64,000 bases of DNA, taken from the NCBI RefSeq assembly GCF_900103935.1, contig NZ_FNIC01000011.1, positions 1 to 64,000 of the forward strand, written 5' to 3'. Positions 40,823 through 48,579 of this stretch are shown here, piece by piece. The position numbers and the translations under genes are program-made. The notes below the pieces were generated by a model, which was given only the letters and a program-made list of their open reading frames with translations, did no database searches and was not told the origin of the DNA. Each line of letters begins with the position of its first letter. Within the stretch, counting starts at the first letter, position 1. The DNA comes from Nocardioides szechwanensis (GTDB lineage: Bacteria > Actinomycetota > Actinomycetes > Propionibacteriales > Nocardioidaceae).

Positions 40823-41808
40823 GTCGCCGCCACCACGGCCGGGAGGCGCCGCTCCTGCCACGGCCGCTCGACGGCGTACCAGCTGACCGCCGCCATCGCG
40901 AGAGTCAGCACCGCGGCGACCGGGCCGGCCAGGTCGAGGTGCGGGCGCAGCCAGAGCGTGAGTGGGTAGTTCCAGAGGTAGGCCGCGTAGGAGACCGTCC
41001 CGAGCCACACCAGCGCGGTCAGGGCTGGGCCCGACACGGTCGTCCAGGTGCGCCAGGAGACGAGCAGGACCGCGGTCAGGACAGCGATGGCCGGGCCTCC
41101 CGCCAGGTAGGTGAGCGCATGACCCCGCAATGGAACCACGCTCAGCAGGGCCAGCCCGGCCAGCGCCACGGGTACCGACCAGCCGGGCAGCACCAGCCGG
41201 TCGGCGTAGACCCGCGTGGCCGCGCCGATCACGAAGCACACCGCCCACGAGGTCGGCAGCGCGTAGGCGAGGTCGGGCGACTCAGCGAGCCACAGCAGCG
41301 TCAGCACGCAGGCGAGCAGGCACGCGGCGGCGGTCACCGCCAGCGCGACGCCGACCCGGCGACGGGCGAACGCGAGCGCCAGGACCGCGGGCCACACCAG
41401 GTAGAACTGCTCCTCCGTGGCCAGCGTCCACAGGTGGAACGTCGCGTCGCTGGCGTGCCCGAACGGCAGGTTGCCGGTCCAGGTCAGGGCGACGAGCACG
41501 GTCTTGCCCAGCTGGTCGCGGTCGCCCAGCGGGTCGAGCAGCAGCGTCACGGCGACGACCCCGGCGACGAGGAGCAGCAACGCCGGCACGAGGCGACGGG
41601 CCCGCCGCCGGTAGAAGCGGCCCAGGTCGACCCGGTGCTCCCGCTCGAGCTCGCCGAGCAGCACGCCGGTGATCAGGAACCCCGACAGCGCGAAGAACAT
41701 CACGACCCCGACCACCCCGGCGCCCGCGAACAGCGAGGGGAACGCGTGCCGCAGCATCACCAGCCCGATCGCGACGCCGCGCAGGAGGTCGAGCCCGGCT
41801 ATCCGCAC
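40819..41808 (-). CDS. acyltransferase-3 family membrane protein of the van-like operon
   Basis: 329 residues with about 10 membrane helices. The start VRIAGLDLLRGVAIGLVMLRHAFPSL carries the conserved Arg-Gly and catalytic-type His of acyltransferase-3 (OafA/NolL) proteins; FFALSGFLITGVLLGELER and LWTLATEEQFYLVWP are further family motifs. Members acylate sugars or other exported compounds. In VanT serine racemases a membrane domain of this fold is fused to the racemase domain; here the racemase is a separate gene of the same operon. The start lies ten bases inside the end of the ligase gene. Confidence 0.9.
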   Translation of the reverse strand: MRIAGLDLLRGVAIGLVMLRHAFPSLFAGAGVVGVVMFFALSGFLITGVLLGELEREHRVDLGRFYRRRARRLVPALLLLVAGVVAVTLLLDPLGDRDQLGKTVLVALTWTGNLPFGHASDATFHLWTLATEEQFYLVWPAVLALAFARRRVGVALAVTAAACLLACVLTLLWLAESPDLAYALPTSWAVCFVIGAATRVYADRLVLPGWSVPVALAGLALLSVVPLRGHALTYLAGGPAIAVLTAVLLVSWRTWTTVSGPALTALVWLGTVSYAAYLWNYPLTLWLRPHLDLAGPVAAVLTLAMAAVSWYAVERPWQERRLPAVVAAT

Positions 41809-42752
41809 GGTGCCGGCGCCGCCAGCGCGTCGCGGACCAGGAGGTCCAGCAGGTCGGGGTAGGACAGCCCGCCGGCGGCGTACATCTTGGGCACCTGCGA
41901 CTCCGCAGTGAAGCCCGGCATGGTGTTGACCTCGTTGAGCACCGGTCCGGCCGCGGTCAGGAAGAAGTCGACCCGGGCGACGCCCCGGCAGCCAAGGGCG
42001 TCGAACACCGCCACGGCGGCATCCTCGATCCCCTTCGCCTCCGCGTCGGTCAGCGAGGCGGGCACCCGGAAGTCGGCGTGGCCGCCGTACTTGGTGTCGT
42101 GGTCGAAGAGCCCCTCGGCCACGATCTCCAGCGCCGGCGAGACCAGCCGCGAGCCGTCGGGTCGCGCCAGCACGGCGATGTCGACCTCGCGCCCGGTCAT
42201 CACGTCCTCGACGAGCACCCGGTGGTCGAGTGCGAGCGCCGCGTCGAGCGCCTGGTCCAGCAGCTCCGGCCGGTCGACCAGGGTGACGCCGTGGCTGGAG
42301 CCCGCCGCGACCGGCTTGACCACCACCGGGTGGCTCCAGGCGTATGTCGGTGCCGTCGCCGCCGTCAGCACGACGCCCGGGGCGGTCGCGAGGCCGACGG
42401 CCTCGGCGACCAGCTTGGTCACCCACTTGTCCATGGCGATCGCGCCCGCGCCGACGCCGGAGCCGACGTAGGGCAGACCGGCGAGCTCGCACAGCGCGGC
42501 GAGCGTGCCGTCCTCGCCCCGCGGGCCGTGCACGACCGGGAGCACGACCTCGCAGCTGCGCAGCACGTGCGCGGCGCCGGCCAGCCCGATCGGGCGGTTG
42601 CCGCTGTCGAGCCAGGTGCCGTGCGGGTCGATGGTCAGCCGCACCACGTCGTACGACGTCCGGTCGAGCGCCGCGGCCACGGAGGCCGCCGAGGCCAGCG
42701 ACACCTCGTGCTCGCAGCTCTGGCCGCCGCCGATGACGGCCACCCGGATCAT
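41799..42752 (-). CDS. ddl: D-alanine--D-alanine ligase homolog of the van-like operon
   Basis: 317 residues, ATP-grasp. VAVIGGGQSCEHEVSLASA is the Ddl N-terminus, followed by LPVVHGPRGEDGTLAALCELAG, VVKPVAAGSSHGV, ARVDFF and LNEVNTMPGFTAESQVP. The omega loop reads FDHDTKYGGHADF with Lys221-Tyr222. The KY pair is that of D-Ala-D-Ala and D-Ala-D-Ser ligases; D-Ala-D-lactate ligases (VanA/VanB) have His instead. It therefore joins D-Ala to D-Ala or perhaps D-Ser. ATGA overlap with the racemase gene upstream and a ten-base overlap with the acyltransferase downstream. A second, housekeeping ddl would be expected elsewhere in the genome. Confidence 0.94.
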   Translation of the reverse strand: MIRVAVIGGGQSCEHEVSLASAASVAAALDRTSYDVVRLTIDPHGTWLDSGNRPIGLAGAAHVLRSCEVVLPVVHGPRGEDGTLAALCELAGLPYVGSGVGAGAIAMDKWVTKLVAEAVGLATAPGVVLTAATAPTYAWSHPVVVKPVAAGSSHGVTLVDRPELLDQALDAALALDHRVLVEDVMTGREVDIAVLARPDGSRLVSPALEIVAEGLFDHDTKYGGHADFRVPASLTDAEAKGIEDAAVAVFDALGCRGVARVDFFLTAAGPVLNEVNTMPGFTAESQVPKMYAAGGLSYPDLLDLLVRDALAAPAPCG

Positions 42753-43864
42753 CGCGCCACCCGGCTGCCGATGCCTGTGACGATCTCGTGCTCGATCGTG
42801 TCGGCCCACGACGCCCACTCGGCCACCGTCGGCTCGCCGGCGTGGCCGGGTCCGAACACGGTGGCGGTCTCGCCGACGGCGACGGTCGCCTCGCCCACGT
42901 CGACGACGACCTGGTCCATCGAGATCCGGCCGACGACCTGGTGCCGGACGCCGCGCAGCGACACCTCGGCCCGTCCGTAGCTGGCCCGCGGCAGCCCGTC
43001 GGCGTAGCCCAGCGGCAGCAGCGCCAGGTTGGTCGCGCGGGGAGCGCTCCAGGCGTGGCCGTAGCCCACCGGCGTGCCCGCGCGCACCCGGCGCACGCCC
43101 ACCACGGGCGCGGTGAGGGTCATCGCGGGGGAGAGGACGGTCGTGTGCGAGGGGTCGATGCCGACCAGACCGGCCCCGACCCGGCTCATCGTGTGGTGGC
43201 TCAGCGGGTCGGTGAGCGTGGCCGCGGTGGCCGCGAGGTGGCGCAGCGGCGGGCGCAGGCCGCTGGCGCGGGCGACCTCGATGCCCCACGCGAACCGGGT
43301 GCGCCCGGCCGCGTTGTCCGGGTCCGCCGGTTCGTCGGCACAGCCGAGGTGGCCCATCACGCCGACCACCGAGACGCTTCCGAGGCGCTCGGCGTGCCGG
43401 GCGGCGCGGCACAGTGCCGCCCACGCGGACGGCGCGGCGCCGTCGCGGGCCATGCCGGTGTCGAGCTGGAGGTGGATGCGCGCGCCGATGCCGGCCCGGC
43501 AGATCGCGTCGAGGTGCTCGCGGCTGGGCACGGCGAGGTCGACCCGCGAGCCGATCGCGGTCGCGAAGTCGGCGTCGAGCGGGTTCAGCCAGCTGAGCAC
43601 CGGCGCCCGCAGCCCCGCGTCGCGCAGCGGAAGTGCCTCGTCGATGCTGGTCACGCCGAGCCACGACGCCCCGTTGGACAGCGCCGTGCGGGCGACGCCG
43701 ACGGCACCGTGGCCGAAGCCGTCGGCCTTCACCACCGCCATCAGGGCGCCCTCGGTGCGGGCCGCGAACAGCTTGGTGTTGGCCGCCACCGCGTCGAGGT
43801 CCACGGTCAGGCTCGGCCCGCGGCGACGCACCGGCCCCGGGTGCACGGCCATCAGGGCATTCAT
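42749..43864 (-). CDS. alr: alanine-racemase-family PLP enzyme of the van-like operon
   Basis: 371 residues, fold-type III PLP enzyme. VVKADGFGHGAVGVA holds the PLP-binding Lys46; GYADGLPRASYGRAEV and VVGRISMDQVVVDVG are family motifs. The C-terminal ADTIEHEIVTGIGSRV aligns with the 'TINYEIVT.IGTRV' block of alanine racemases, but the Tyr (Tyr354 of the Geobacillus enzyme) is His359 here. In VanT serine racemases this position is Asn, and it sets preference for Ser over Ala. Substrate is thus uncertain: L-Ala, L-Ser or another small amino acid. ATG 43864 overlaps the dipeptidase stop; the frame is open upstream only in shadow sequence. Confidence 0.92.
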   Translation of the reverse strand: MNALMAVHPGPVRRRGPSLTVDLDAVAANTKLFAARTEGALMAVVKADGFGHGAVGVARTALSNGASWLGVTSIDEALPLRDAGLRAPVLSWLNPLDADFATAIGSRVDLAVPSREHLDAICRAGIGARIHLQLDTGMARDGAAPSAWAALCRAARHAERLGSVSVVGVMGHLGCADEPADPDNAAGRTRFAWGIEVARASGLRPPLRHLAATAATLTDPLSHHTMSRVGAGLVGIDPSHTTVLSPAMTLTAPVVGVRRVRAGTPVGYGHAWSAPRATNLALLPLGYADGLPRASYGRAEVSLRGVRHQVVGRISMDQVVVDVGEATVAVGETATVFGPGHAGEPTVAEWASWADTIEHEIVTGIGSRVAR

Positions 43865-44484
43865 GCCGCGACCTCGACGTCGACCGGACCGTAGAGCGCG
43901 TGGGCCGCCCCGGTGGCCAGCGCCCAGTAGCGGTCGCCGAAGCTCCAGTGCCACCACTCGGTCGGGTAGTTCACCAGCCCGACCTCGCCGAGCACCGTCG
44001 CGAGCAGCCGACGGTGGGCGCGGGCGTCGGCGCCGATCCCGTCGGCGGCGAAGTAGCAGCGGCCGTCGCTCTGTTCGGGGGTGTCGTCGATCGCGGTGCC
44101 CAGGTCGAGCTCGTCACCGCAGGCGTCCACCAGCGTCAGGTCGACCGCCGCGCCCGCGACGTGCGGCGCGACGGCGACGGGTGCGACGTACCTGCTGGTG
44201 AGGCGGTGCACCTCGGGCTCGGAGGCGCCGGGGTGGGCGGCGCGCACCACGGCGGTGTACGACGCCACGATGGCGCGCTGGACGGCCAACGGGCGGTGAC
44301 CCTCGACCACCAGCAGGCCGATGCCGGGCGGCAGCGCGGCGTCCGCCGCGACCAGCCGCTCCGCGAGACCGCTGCGGACCAGCTGGCGGCTGGGGGACAG
44401 CTCGGCGTCGAGCCGCACCAGGGGCTCGCCCAGGTCGCGCACGGGGACCGCGGACACCCGCGGGTCACTGAGAAGGATCGTCAT
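43861..44484 (-). CDS. vanX: VanX-like D-alanyl-D-alanine dipeptidase, first gene of the van-like operon
   Basis: 207 residues, no signal peptide, so cytoplasmic. All active-site residues of VanX can be placed: Arg64 (EGHRP), zinc ligands His108 and Asp115 (PHVAGAAVDLTL), catalytic Glu176 and third ligand His179 (TEWWHW). Spacing agrees with Enterococcus VanX (71, 116, 123, 181, 184). It should hydrolyse free D-Ala-D-Ala, either to remove normal precursors (resistance) or to recycle wall peptides. It leads a six-gene operon driven by one leaderless promoter. Confidence 0.93.
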   Translation of the reverse strand: MTILLSDPRVSAVPVRDLGEPLVRLDAELSPSRQLVRSGLAERLVAADAALPPGIGLLVVEGHRPLAVQRAIVASYTAVVRAAHPGASEPEVHRLTSRYVAPVAVAPHVAGAAVDLTLVDACGDELDLGTAIDDTPEQSDGRCYFAADGIGADARAHRRLLATVLGEVGLVNYPTEWWHWSFGDRYWALATGAAHALYGPVDVEVAA

Positions 44485-44491
44485 GCTGACG

Positions 44492-44497
44492 ACGCTA
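44492..44497 (-). promoter_or_regulatory. -10 box of the leaderless promoter for the van-like operon
   Basis: Minus-strand TAGCGT, seven bases before the ATG at 44484. It is the only promoter-like element found for all six genes, since every internal junction overlaps. Confidence 0.65.
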
Positions 44498-44563
44498 GGG
44501 AGCAGACCACCCCCGCCGCGTCCGCCTCAAGTGCCGCTCACCGGTCCCTGAGTAGGAGGCCTC

Positions 44564-44995
44564 TCAGACGCTCGGACGCTTGCGCCACTCGATCGCGGGG
44601 CAGGTGTCCATCACCATCGGGACGCCGGCCGCGGTCGTGCGCTCGAGGGCGGCCTCGTCGACCACGCCGAGCTGGAGCCACACGGCCTTGGCGCCGACCG
44701 CGACGGCCTGGTCGGCGAACTCGCCGGCCGACTCGGAGCGGCGGAAGACGTCGACCACGTCGATCGGGAACGGCACGTCGGCCAAGGTCGCGTAGCCGGT
44801 CTCACCGAGCACGGTGAGCCCGCCCTCCCCGGCCGCCGCGGGATGGATCGGCACGATCCGCTTGCCGCGGCTCTGCAGCAGCTCGGCGATGGAGTACGCC
44901 GTCCGGCTGGGGTCGCCCGACAGCCCGACCACCGCCCAGGTCTCGCAGTCGTCGAGCATGAAGCGCACGGCCTCGGGGTCCTGCCAGCTGGTCAT
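44564..44995 (-). CDS. CoA-binding-domain protein (YccU-like)
   Basis: 143 residues. ETWAVVGLSGDPSRTAYSIAELLQSRGKRIVPIHP is a Rossmann-type CoA-binding domain as in succinyl-CoA synthetase alpha; IDVVDVFRRSESAGEFADQAVAVGAKAVWLQLGVVDEAALERTTAAGVPMVMDTCPAIE completes the single-domain YccU/YneT family. The ligand is presumably CoA or an acyl-CoA; physiological role unknown. It is separated from the van-like operon by 79 bases, and no promoter is obvious. Confidence 0.9.
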   Translation of the reverse strand: MTSWQDPEAVRFMLDDCETWAVVGLSGDPSRTAYSIAELLQSRGKRIVPIHPAAAGEGGLTVLGETGYATLADVPFPIDVVDVFRRSESAGEFADQAVAVGAKAVWLQLGVVDEAALERTTAAGVPMVMDTCPAIEWRKRPSV

Positions 44996-45252
44996 GACGA
45001 CATAACCCGGCGTCGCCTCCCGCCATTCCTGCCGGGCGCGCTACGCTTGCCCCAGCACCGGCCCTCGACAGCTGTCGGCCAGGTGCGTCCGGTCCCGGTC
45101 ACGTCGACCAAGACACGCGGGACCGAGTGCTGCGTCGCGGGATGGACACCTGGTCCGTTCCGCTCGACGTCCCGGCGGCCCCGGCCCCGGGACAGTGTGC
45201 GGTGTCGCCCGTCCGCCCCGGCGGAACCGAGCGGCACCCGAAGGAGGAGTCT
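44996..45252 (+). promoter_or_regulatory. promoter and long leader of the SNF2 helicase gene
   Basis: TACGCT (45042-45047) is a -10-like box; transcription from about 45054 would leave a leader of about 200 bases. The leader contains a 12-bp palindrome CGACAGCTGTCG (45066-45077) and a stem of GTCCCGG (45169-45175) with CCGGGAC (45187-45193). It ends in a strong AAGGAGGAG (45241-45249) just before the GTG. The downstream frame is open through part of the leader (from 45127), but without a ribosome site. Confidence 0.45.
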
Positions 45253-47382
45253 GTGGCCCGACGAGGCCAGCGCCGTGCCGGCGCCACGCGCACCGCCCCG
45301 CGCAACCAGCGGCGTGGCCGCAAGCTCGACAACGAGGGCATCATCCCGGTGCTCGCCCGCGCGGTGCGCGAGGTCGAGCACGAGGTCCAGCGCGGAGCCG
45401 TGAGCCGCCCCGGGCGCACCAAGTTCCAGGTGATCGCGCTGCTCGTGCGCGAGGAGCGCTCCCGGGTCAGGTCCGACGCCGAGATCACCGAGGCCCGCCG
45501 CGCCGAGCAGATGAAGCGGCTCGACGGGGTCGCCACGATCCTGGCCAAGTCCGCGGCGCGCGACACCTCCCTGCTCTCCCTGCTCGCCGAGGACGCCGAC
45601 GTCTCCGACGCCGCCCAGATGCTCAAGCGCGAGCTCACCGAGGCCGCCGGCCTCGAGGTCGAGGAGGAAGAGGAGCCCGCTCCCGCCGAGGCCGCGGCCA
45701 CACCGGTGGCCACGCGCCGGGTCGTCCCTCAGTCGGTCGTCTCCCGCCAGCTCGCCAACCCGTTCCTCACCCCCGACTTCTCCGCCCCGCAGCCGCGGGC
45801 CCACCCGCGCCGGCTCGCCACCTGGGAGCTCCTGGAACCGCTCTTCCGTGCCTTCGAGTACGGCGGGGCCTCGTCCTGCATGGCGCTCCCGGAGCCCGAC
45901 ACCCTGCTCGGGCTCCCGCCCGGGCTCGAGCTGATGCCCCACCAGGCGCAGGTCGTGGCCGCGGCCGAGGACGGCCACCGCACCTTCCTGCTCGCCGACG
46001 AGCCCGGCCTCGGCAAGACCGCCCAGGCACTGCTCGCCGCCGAGGCGGCCGGCGCGTTCCCGCTGCTGGTCGTCGTACCCAACGTCGTCAAGACCAACTG
46101 GGCCCGTGAGGCCCACCTGTGGACCCCCCAGCGCCCGGTGACGGTCATCCACGGTGACGGGCACGAGATCGACGCCTTCGCCGACATCGTCGTGGTCAAC
46201 TACGAGGTCCTCGACCGCCACGTCGGCTGGCTGGGCGACCTGGGCTTCCGCGGCATGGTCGTCGACGAGGCCCACTTCATCAAGAACAAGAAGTCGCAGC
46301 GCTCCCAGCACGTCCTCCAGCTCGCCGACCGGCTGCGCGCGCGCACCGTCCGGCCGCTGCTGATGGCGCTCACCGGCACCCCGCTGATCAACGACATCGA
46401 CGACTTCCGCGCCATCTGGCAGTTCCTCGGCTGGATCGACGACAAGTTGCCCGGCCCGCTGCTGATGGAGGCGCTCGAGGAGACCGGCCTGACCCCGGTC
46501 GACCCCGGCTTCTACCCCGCGGCCCGGGCCAGCGTGATCGAGCTCGGCATCGTGCGCCGCCGCAAGATCGACGTCGCGGCCGACATCCCCGCCCGCCGGA
46601 TCGCCGACCTCCCGGTCGAGCTCGACGACATGGTCGGCAGCTCGATCCGCCAGGCCGAGCGTGAGCTCGCCGAGCGGCTCGTCACCCGCTACCGCACAGC
46701 GCTCGAGACCCGTACCTCCGGCGTCACCGTCGAGGGCATCGACCACGAGCTCGTACGGCGGGTGGCCGGCTGGGAGCTGGCCGACTCCGACTCCGCCAAG
46801 ACCGGCGAGAACGTCTTCGGGATGGTGCGCCGGATCGGCCAGGCCAAGGCCGGCCTCGCCGCCGACTACGCCGCCCAGCTCGCGCGCAACGTCGGCAAGG
46901 TGGTGTTCTTCGCCAAGCACGTCGACGTCATGGACCTCGCGGAGGAGACGTTCGCCAAGCGCGGCATCGGCTACGCCTCGATCCGCGGCGACCAGACGTC
47001 GACGAAGCGCCAGAAGAACATCGACGCGTTCGTCAACGACCCCGAGGTCTCGATCGCGGTGTGCTCGCTGATGGCCGCCGGGGTGGGGCTCAACCTCCAG
47101 GTCGCCTCCAACGTCGTGCTCGCGGAGCTCTCGTGGACCGACGCGGAGCAGACGCAGGCGATCGACCGGGTGCACCGGATCGGCCAGGAGGAGCCGGTCA
47201 CGGCGTGGCGGATCATCGCCGCCCAGACGATCGACACCAAGATCGCCGAGCTCATCGACAGCAAGGCCGGGCTCGCGGCCCGGGCGCTGGACGGCTCCGA
47301 CGAGGAGATCTCGTCGTCCTCCGACGTCCAGCTGGAGGCCCTGGTCGCCCTGCTCACCGAGGCGCTCGAGTCCGAGTCCTGA
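45253..47382 (+). CDS. SNF2-family DNA-dependent ATPase/helicase
   Basis: 709 residues from GTG 45253, preceded by AAGGAGGAG. The N-terminal about 230 residues are basic, then helical, with an acidic EEEEEP stretch. The SNF2 core follows: motif I DEPGLGKTAQ (about 248-257), motif II VVDEAHFIKN, motif III LTGTPLIND, and in the second RecA domain VGLNLQVASNVVLAELSWTDAEQTQAIDRVHRIGQ (motifs V-VI, about 610-645). Architecture is closest to SMARCAL1-like bacterial SNF2 proteins that remodel DNA or protein-DNA complexes. No methylase, nuclease or phage-defence partner is adjacent, so a defence role is not supported. Confidence 0.93.
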   Translation: MARRGQRRAGATRTAPRNQRRGRKLDNEGIIPVLARAVREVEHEVQRGAVSRPGRTKFQVIALLVREERSRVRSDAEITEARRAEQMKRLDGVATILAKSAARDTSLLSLLAEDADVSDAAQMLKRELTEAAGLEVEEEEEPAPAEAAATPVATRRVVPQSVVSRQLANPFLTPDFSAPQPRAHPRRLATWELLEPLFRAFEYGGASSCMALPEPDTLLGLPPGLELMPHQAQVVAAAEDGHRTFLLADEPGLGKTAQALLAAEAAGAFPLLVVVPNVVKTNWAREAHLWTPQRPVTVIHGDGHEIDAFADIVVVNYEVLDRHVGWLGDLGFRGMVVDEAHFIKNKKSQRSQHVLQLADRLRARTVRPLLMALTGTPLINDIDDFRAIWQFLGWIDDKLPGPLLMEALEETGLTPVDPGFYPAARASVIELGIVRRRKIDVAADIPARRIADLPVELDDMVGSSIRQAERELAERLVTRYRTALETRTSGVTVEGIDHELVRRVAGWELADSDSAKTGENVFGMVRRIGQAKAGLAADYAAQLARNVGKVVFFAKHVDVMDLAEETFAKRGIGYASIRGDQTSTKRQKNIDAFVNDPEVSIAVCSLMAAGVGLNLQVASNVVLAELSWTDAEQTQAIDRVHRIGQEEPVTAWRIIAAQTIDTKIAELIDSKAGLAARALDGSDEEISSSSDVQLEALVALLTEALESES

Positions 47383-47447
47383 CGGGCCCGGAAAGGTAAA
47401 GGTTTCGGCCGCCGCGTATACGCCCGGGGTGCCCGGGTACGGGTGAC

Positions 47448-47503
47448 TTGGTCGAGGCCGCCGATATCCCCCCACTTCGGCGGCCTCGACCAATCGCATT
47501 TTG
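47448..47503 (+). terminator. Rho-independent-like terminator after the SNF2 gene
   Basis: TTGGTCGAGGCCGCCG (47448-47463) and CGGCGGCCTCGACCAA (47478-47493) form a perfect 16-bp stem with a 14-base loop. A short T-run (ATTTTG) follows after six bases. It is the longest perfect stem I found in the window. Confidence 0.75.
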
Positions 47504-47594
47504 ACCCATTCCGGGAGCACGGCTCCGGGTGCAGAGGTCCAGACCACTTCTCCGCGTTTCGTGGGTGGCCCCCGCCCCCTCGTGCGACCATCGG

Positions 47595-47619
47595 TGTGAC
47601 GGTCTGGGAGGCCGTCACA
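47595..47619. promoter_or_regulatory. inverted repeat upstream of the SigB/F-type sigma gene
   Basis: TGTGACGG (47595-47602) and CCGTCACA (47612-47619) are perfect 8-bp arms with a 9-base spacer, about 42 bases before the sigma factor start. It could be an operator or a leader stem. The spacing rules out a CRP-type site. Confidence 0.5.
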
Positions 47620-47660
47620 GGGTCATCGCACTGGGTCATGCACTGGGGGAGGTGTTGGGG

Positions 47661-48470
47661 ATGGAGCCGAGCCCGGTTTCGTATGCCCAGTCGTCTGCCC
47701 ATGGTGCTGCCCCGGCGCTGAGCGAGTCGCGCCGCCGGATCGAGACCGCGCGCCTGCTGTCGCGTGCGCGCGCCAGCGTGGGCGACACCCGGGCGCGCTA
47801 CGAGAACGACGTCATCCGGATCAACATGGAGGTCGCCCTCGACGTGGCGCGTCGCTACCACGGCCGCGGCATCGCCGACGAGGACATCGACCAGGTCGCC
47901 TACCTCGGGCTGATCAAGGCCGTGCGCGGCTTCGACCCCACGCTGGGTGACGACTTCCTGAGCTACGCCGTCCCGACCCTGCGCGGCGAGATCCGCCGCT
48001 ACTTCCGCGACGCCGGCTGGACGGTGCGCCCGCCGCGGTCGGTGCAGGAGGTCCAGACCCGGGTGAGCAACGCCGAGGCCGACCTCTACCAGCGCCTCGG
48101 CCGCGCCCCGCGGCCCTCCGAGATCGCCGTACACCTCGACATCCCGCTGGCGCTGGTCATCGACTCGATCAACGCCATCGGCTGCTTCGCCCCCGACTCC
48201 CTGGACGCCCCGCGTCCCGAGGGCGACCCGGAGGCACCCGCCGAGAAGCTCGGCGACCTCGACCCCGCCTTCGCCAGTGCCGAGGCGCGGCTGGCGCTCC
48301 AGCCGCTGATGGGCGCGCTGAGCCCGCGTGACCGCCGGATCATCGAGCTGCGCTTCTTCGAGAACCGCACCCAGGCCCAGATCGGGGCCGAGGTCGGCGT
48401 CACCCAGGAGCAGGTGTCGCGGCTGCTCACGGGCATCCTGGCCAAGCTGCGCCGCAGCCTGGCCGCTTGA
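47661..48470 (+). CDS. SigB/SigF-family RNA polymerase sigma factor
   Basis: 269 residues. Regions 2.1-2.4 (VALDVARRYHGRGIADEDIDQVAYLGLIKAVRGFDPTLGDDFLSYAVPTLRGEIRRYFRDAGWTVRPPRSVQE) are those of group 3 sigma-B/F/G factors. Region 3 (LYQRLGRAPRPSEIAVHLDIP) and region 4 (LSPRDRRIIELRFFENRTQAQIGAEVGVTQEQVSRLLTGILAKL) follow. ATG 47661 was chosen for gggggaggtg upstream. No anti-sigma (RsbW) or anti-anti-sigma gene is adjacent, unlike classical sigB/F operons, so control must come from elsewhere or from the long upstream region with its inverted repeat. Confidence 0.93.
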   Translation: MEPSPVSYAQSSAHGAAPALSESRRRIETARLLSRARASVGDTRARYENDVIRINMEVALDVARRYHGRGIADEDIDQVAYLGLIKAVRGFDPTLGDDFLSYAVPTLRGEIRRYFRDAGWTVRPPRSVQEVQTRVSNAEADLYQRLGRAPRPSEIAVHLDIPLALVIDSINAIGCFAPDSLDAPRPEGDPEAPAEKLGDLDPAFASAEARLALQPLMGALSPRDRRIIELRFFENRTQAQIGAEVGVTQEQVSRLLTGILAKLRRSLAA

Positions 48471-48494
48471 CCGGTTGCCGCCGCGTCGTGGGCC

Positions 48495-48552
48495 GGGTCT
48501 CGACACGCCGGTCGCGGGTTCGTGCCTCACCCGCGCGGCTCGCTCGACCACC
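48495..48552. repeat. intergenic GGTCTCGACACG...CTCGACCACC element
   Basis: The element starts GGGTCTCGACACG and ends GCTCGCTCGACCACC; inside, CGCGGGT (48513-48519) and ACCCGCG (48529-48535) form a 7-bp stem. This arrangement resembles a short intergenic repeat common in Nocardioides-like genomes. It separates the convergent sigma factor and enoyl-CoA hydratase genes and may end both transcripts. Confidence 0.5.
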
Positions 48553-48579
48553 ATCAGCGGGTCCGCTGGCGCGTCCCCG

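Noticed and set aside
38931..44484. Classical VanHAX D-lactate glycopeptide resistance.
   Set aside because: No VanH dehydrogenase is present and the ligase has the KY loop, not the His of VanA/VanB.
45253..47382. Phage-defence system based on the SNF2 helicase.
   Set aside because: Flanking genes (CoA-binding protein, sigma factor) are ordinary, and no nuclease, methylase or DISARM-like partner is present.
47595..47619. Possible CRP/GlxR site because of TGTGA and TCACA.
   Set aside because: The half-sites are 15 bases apart instead of six, so the CRP geometry does not fit.
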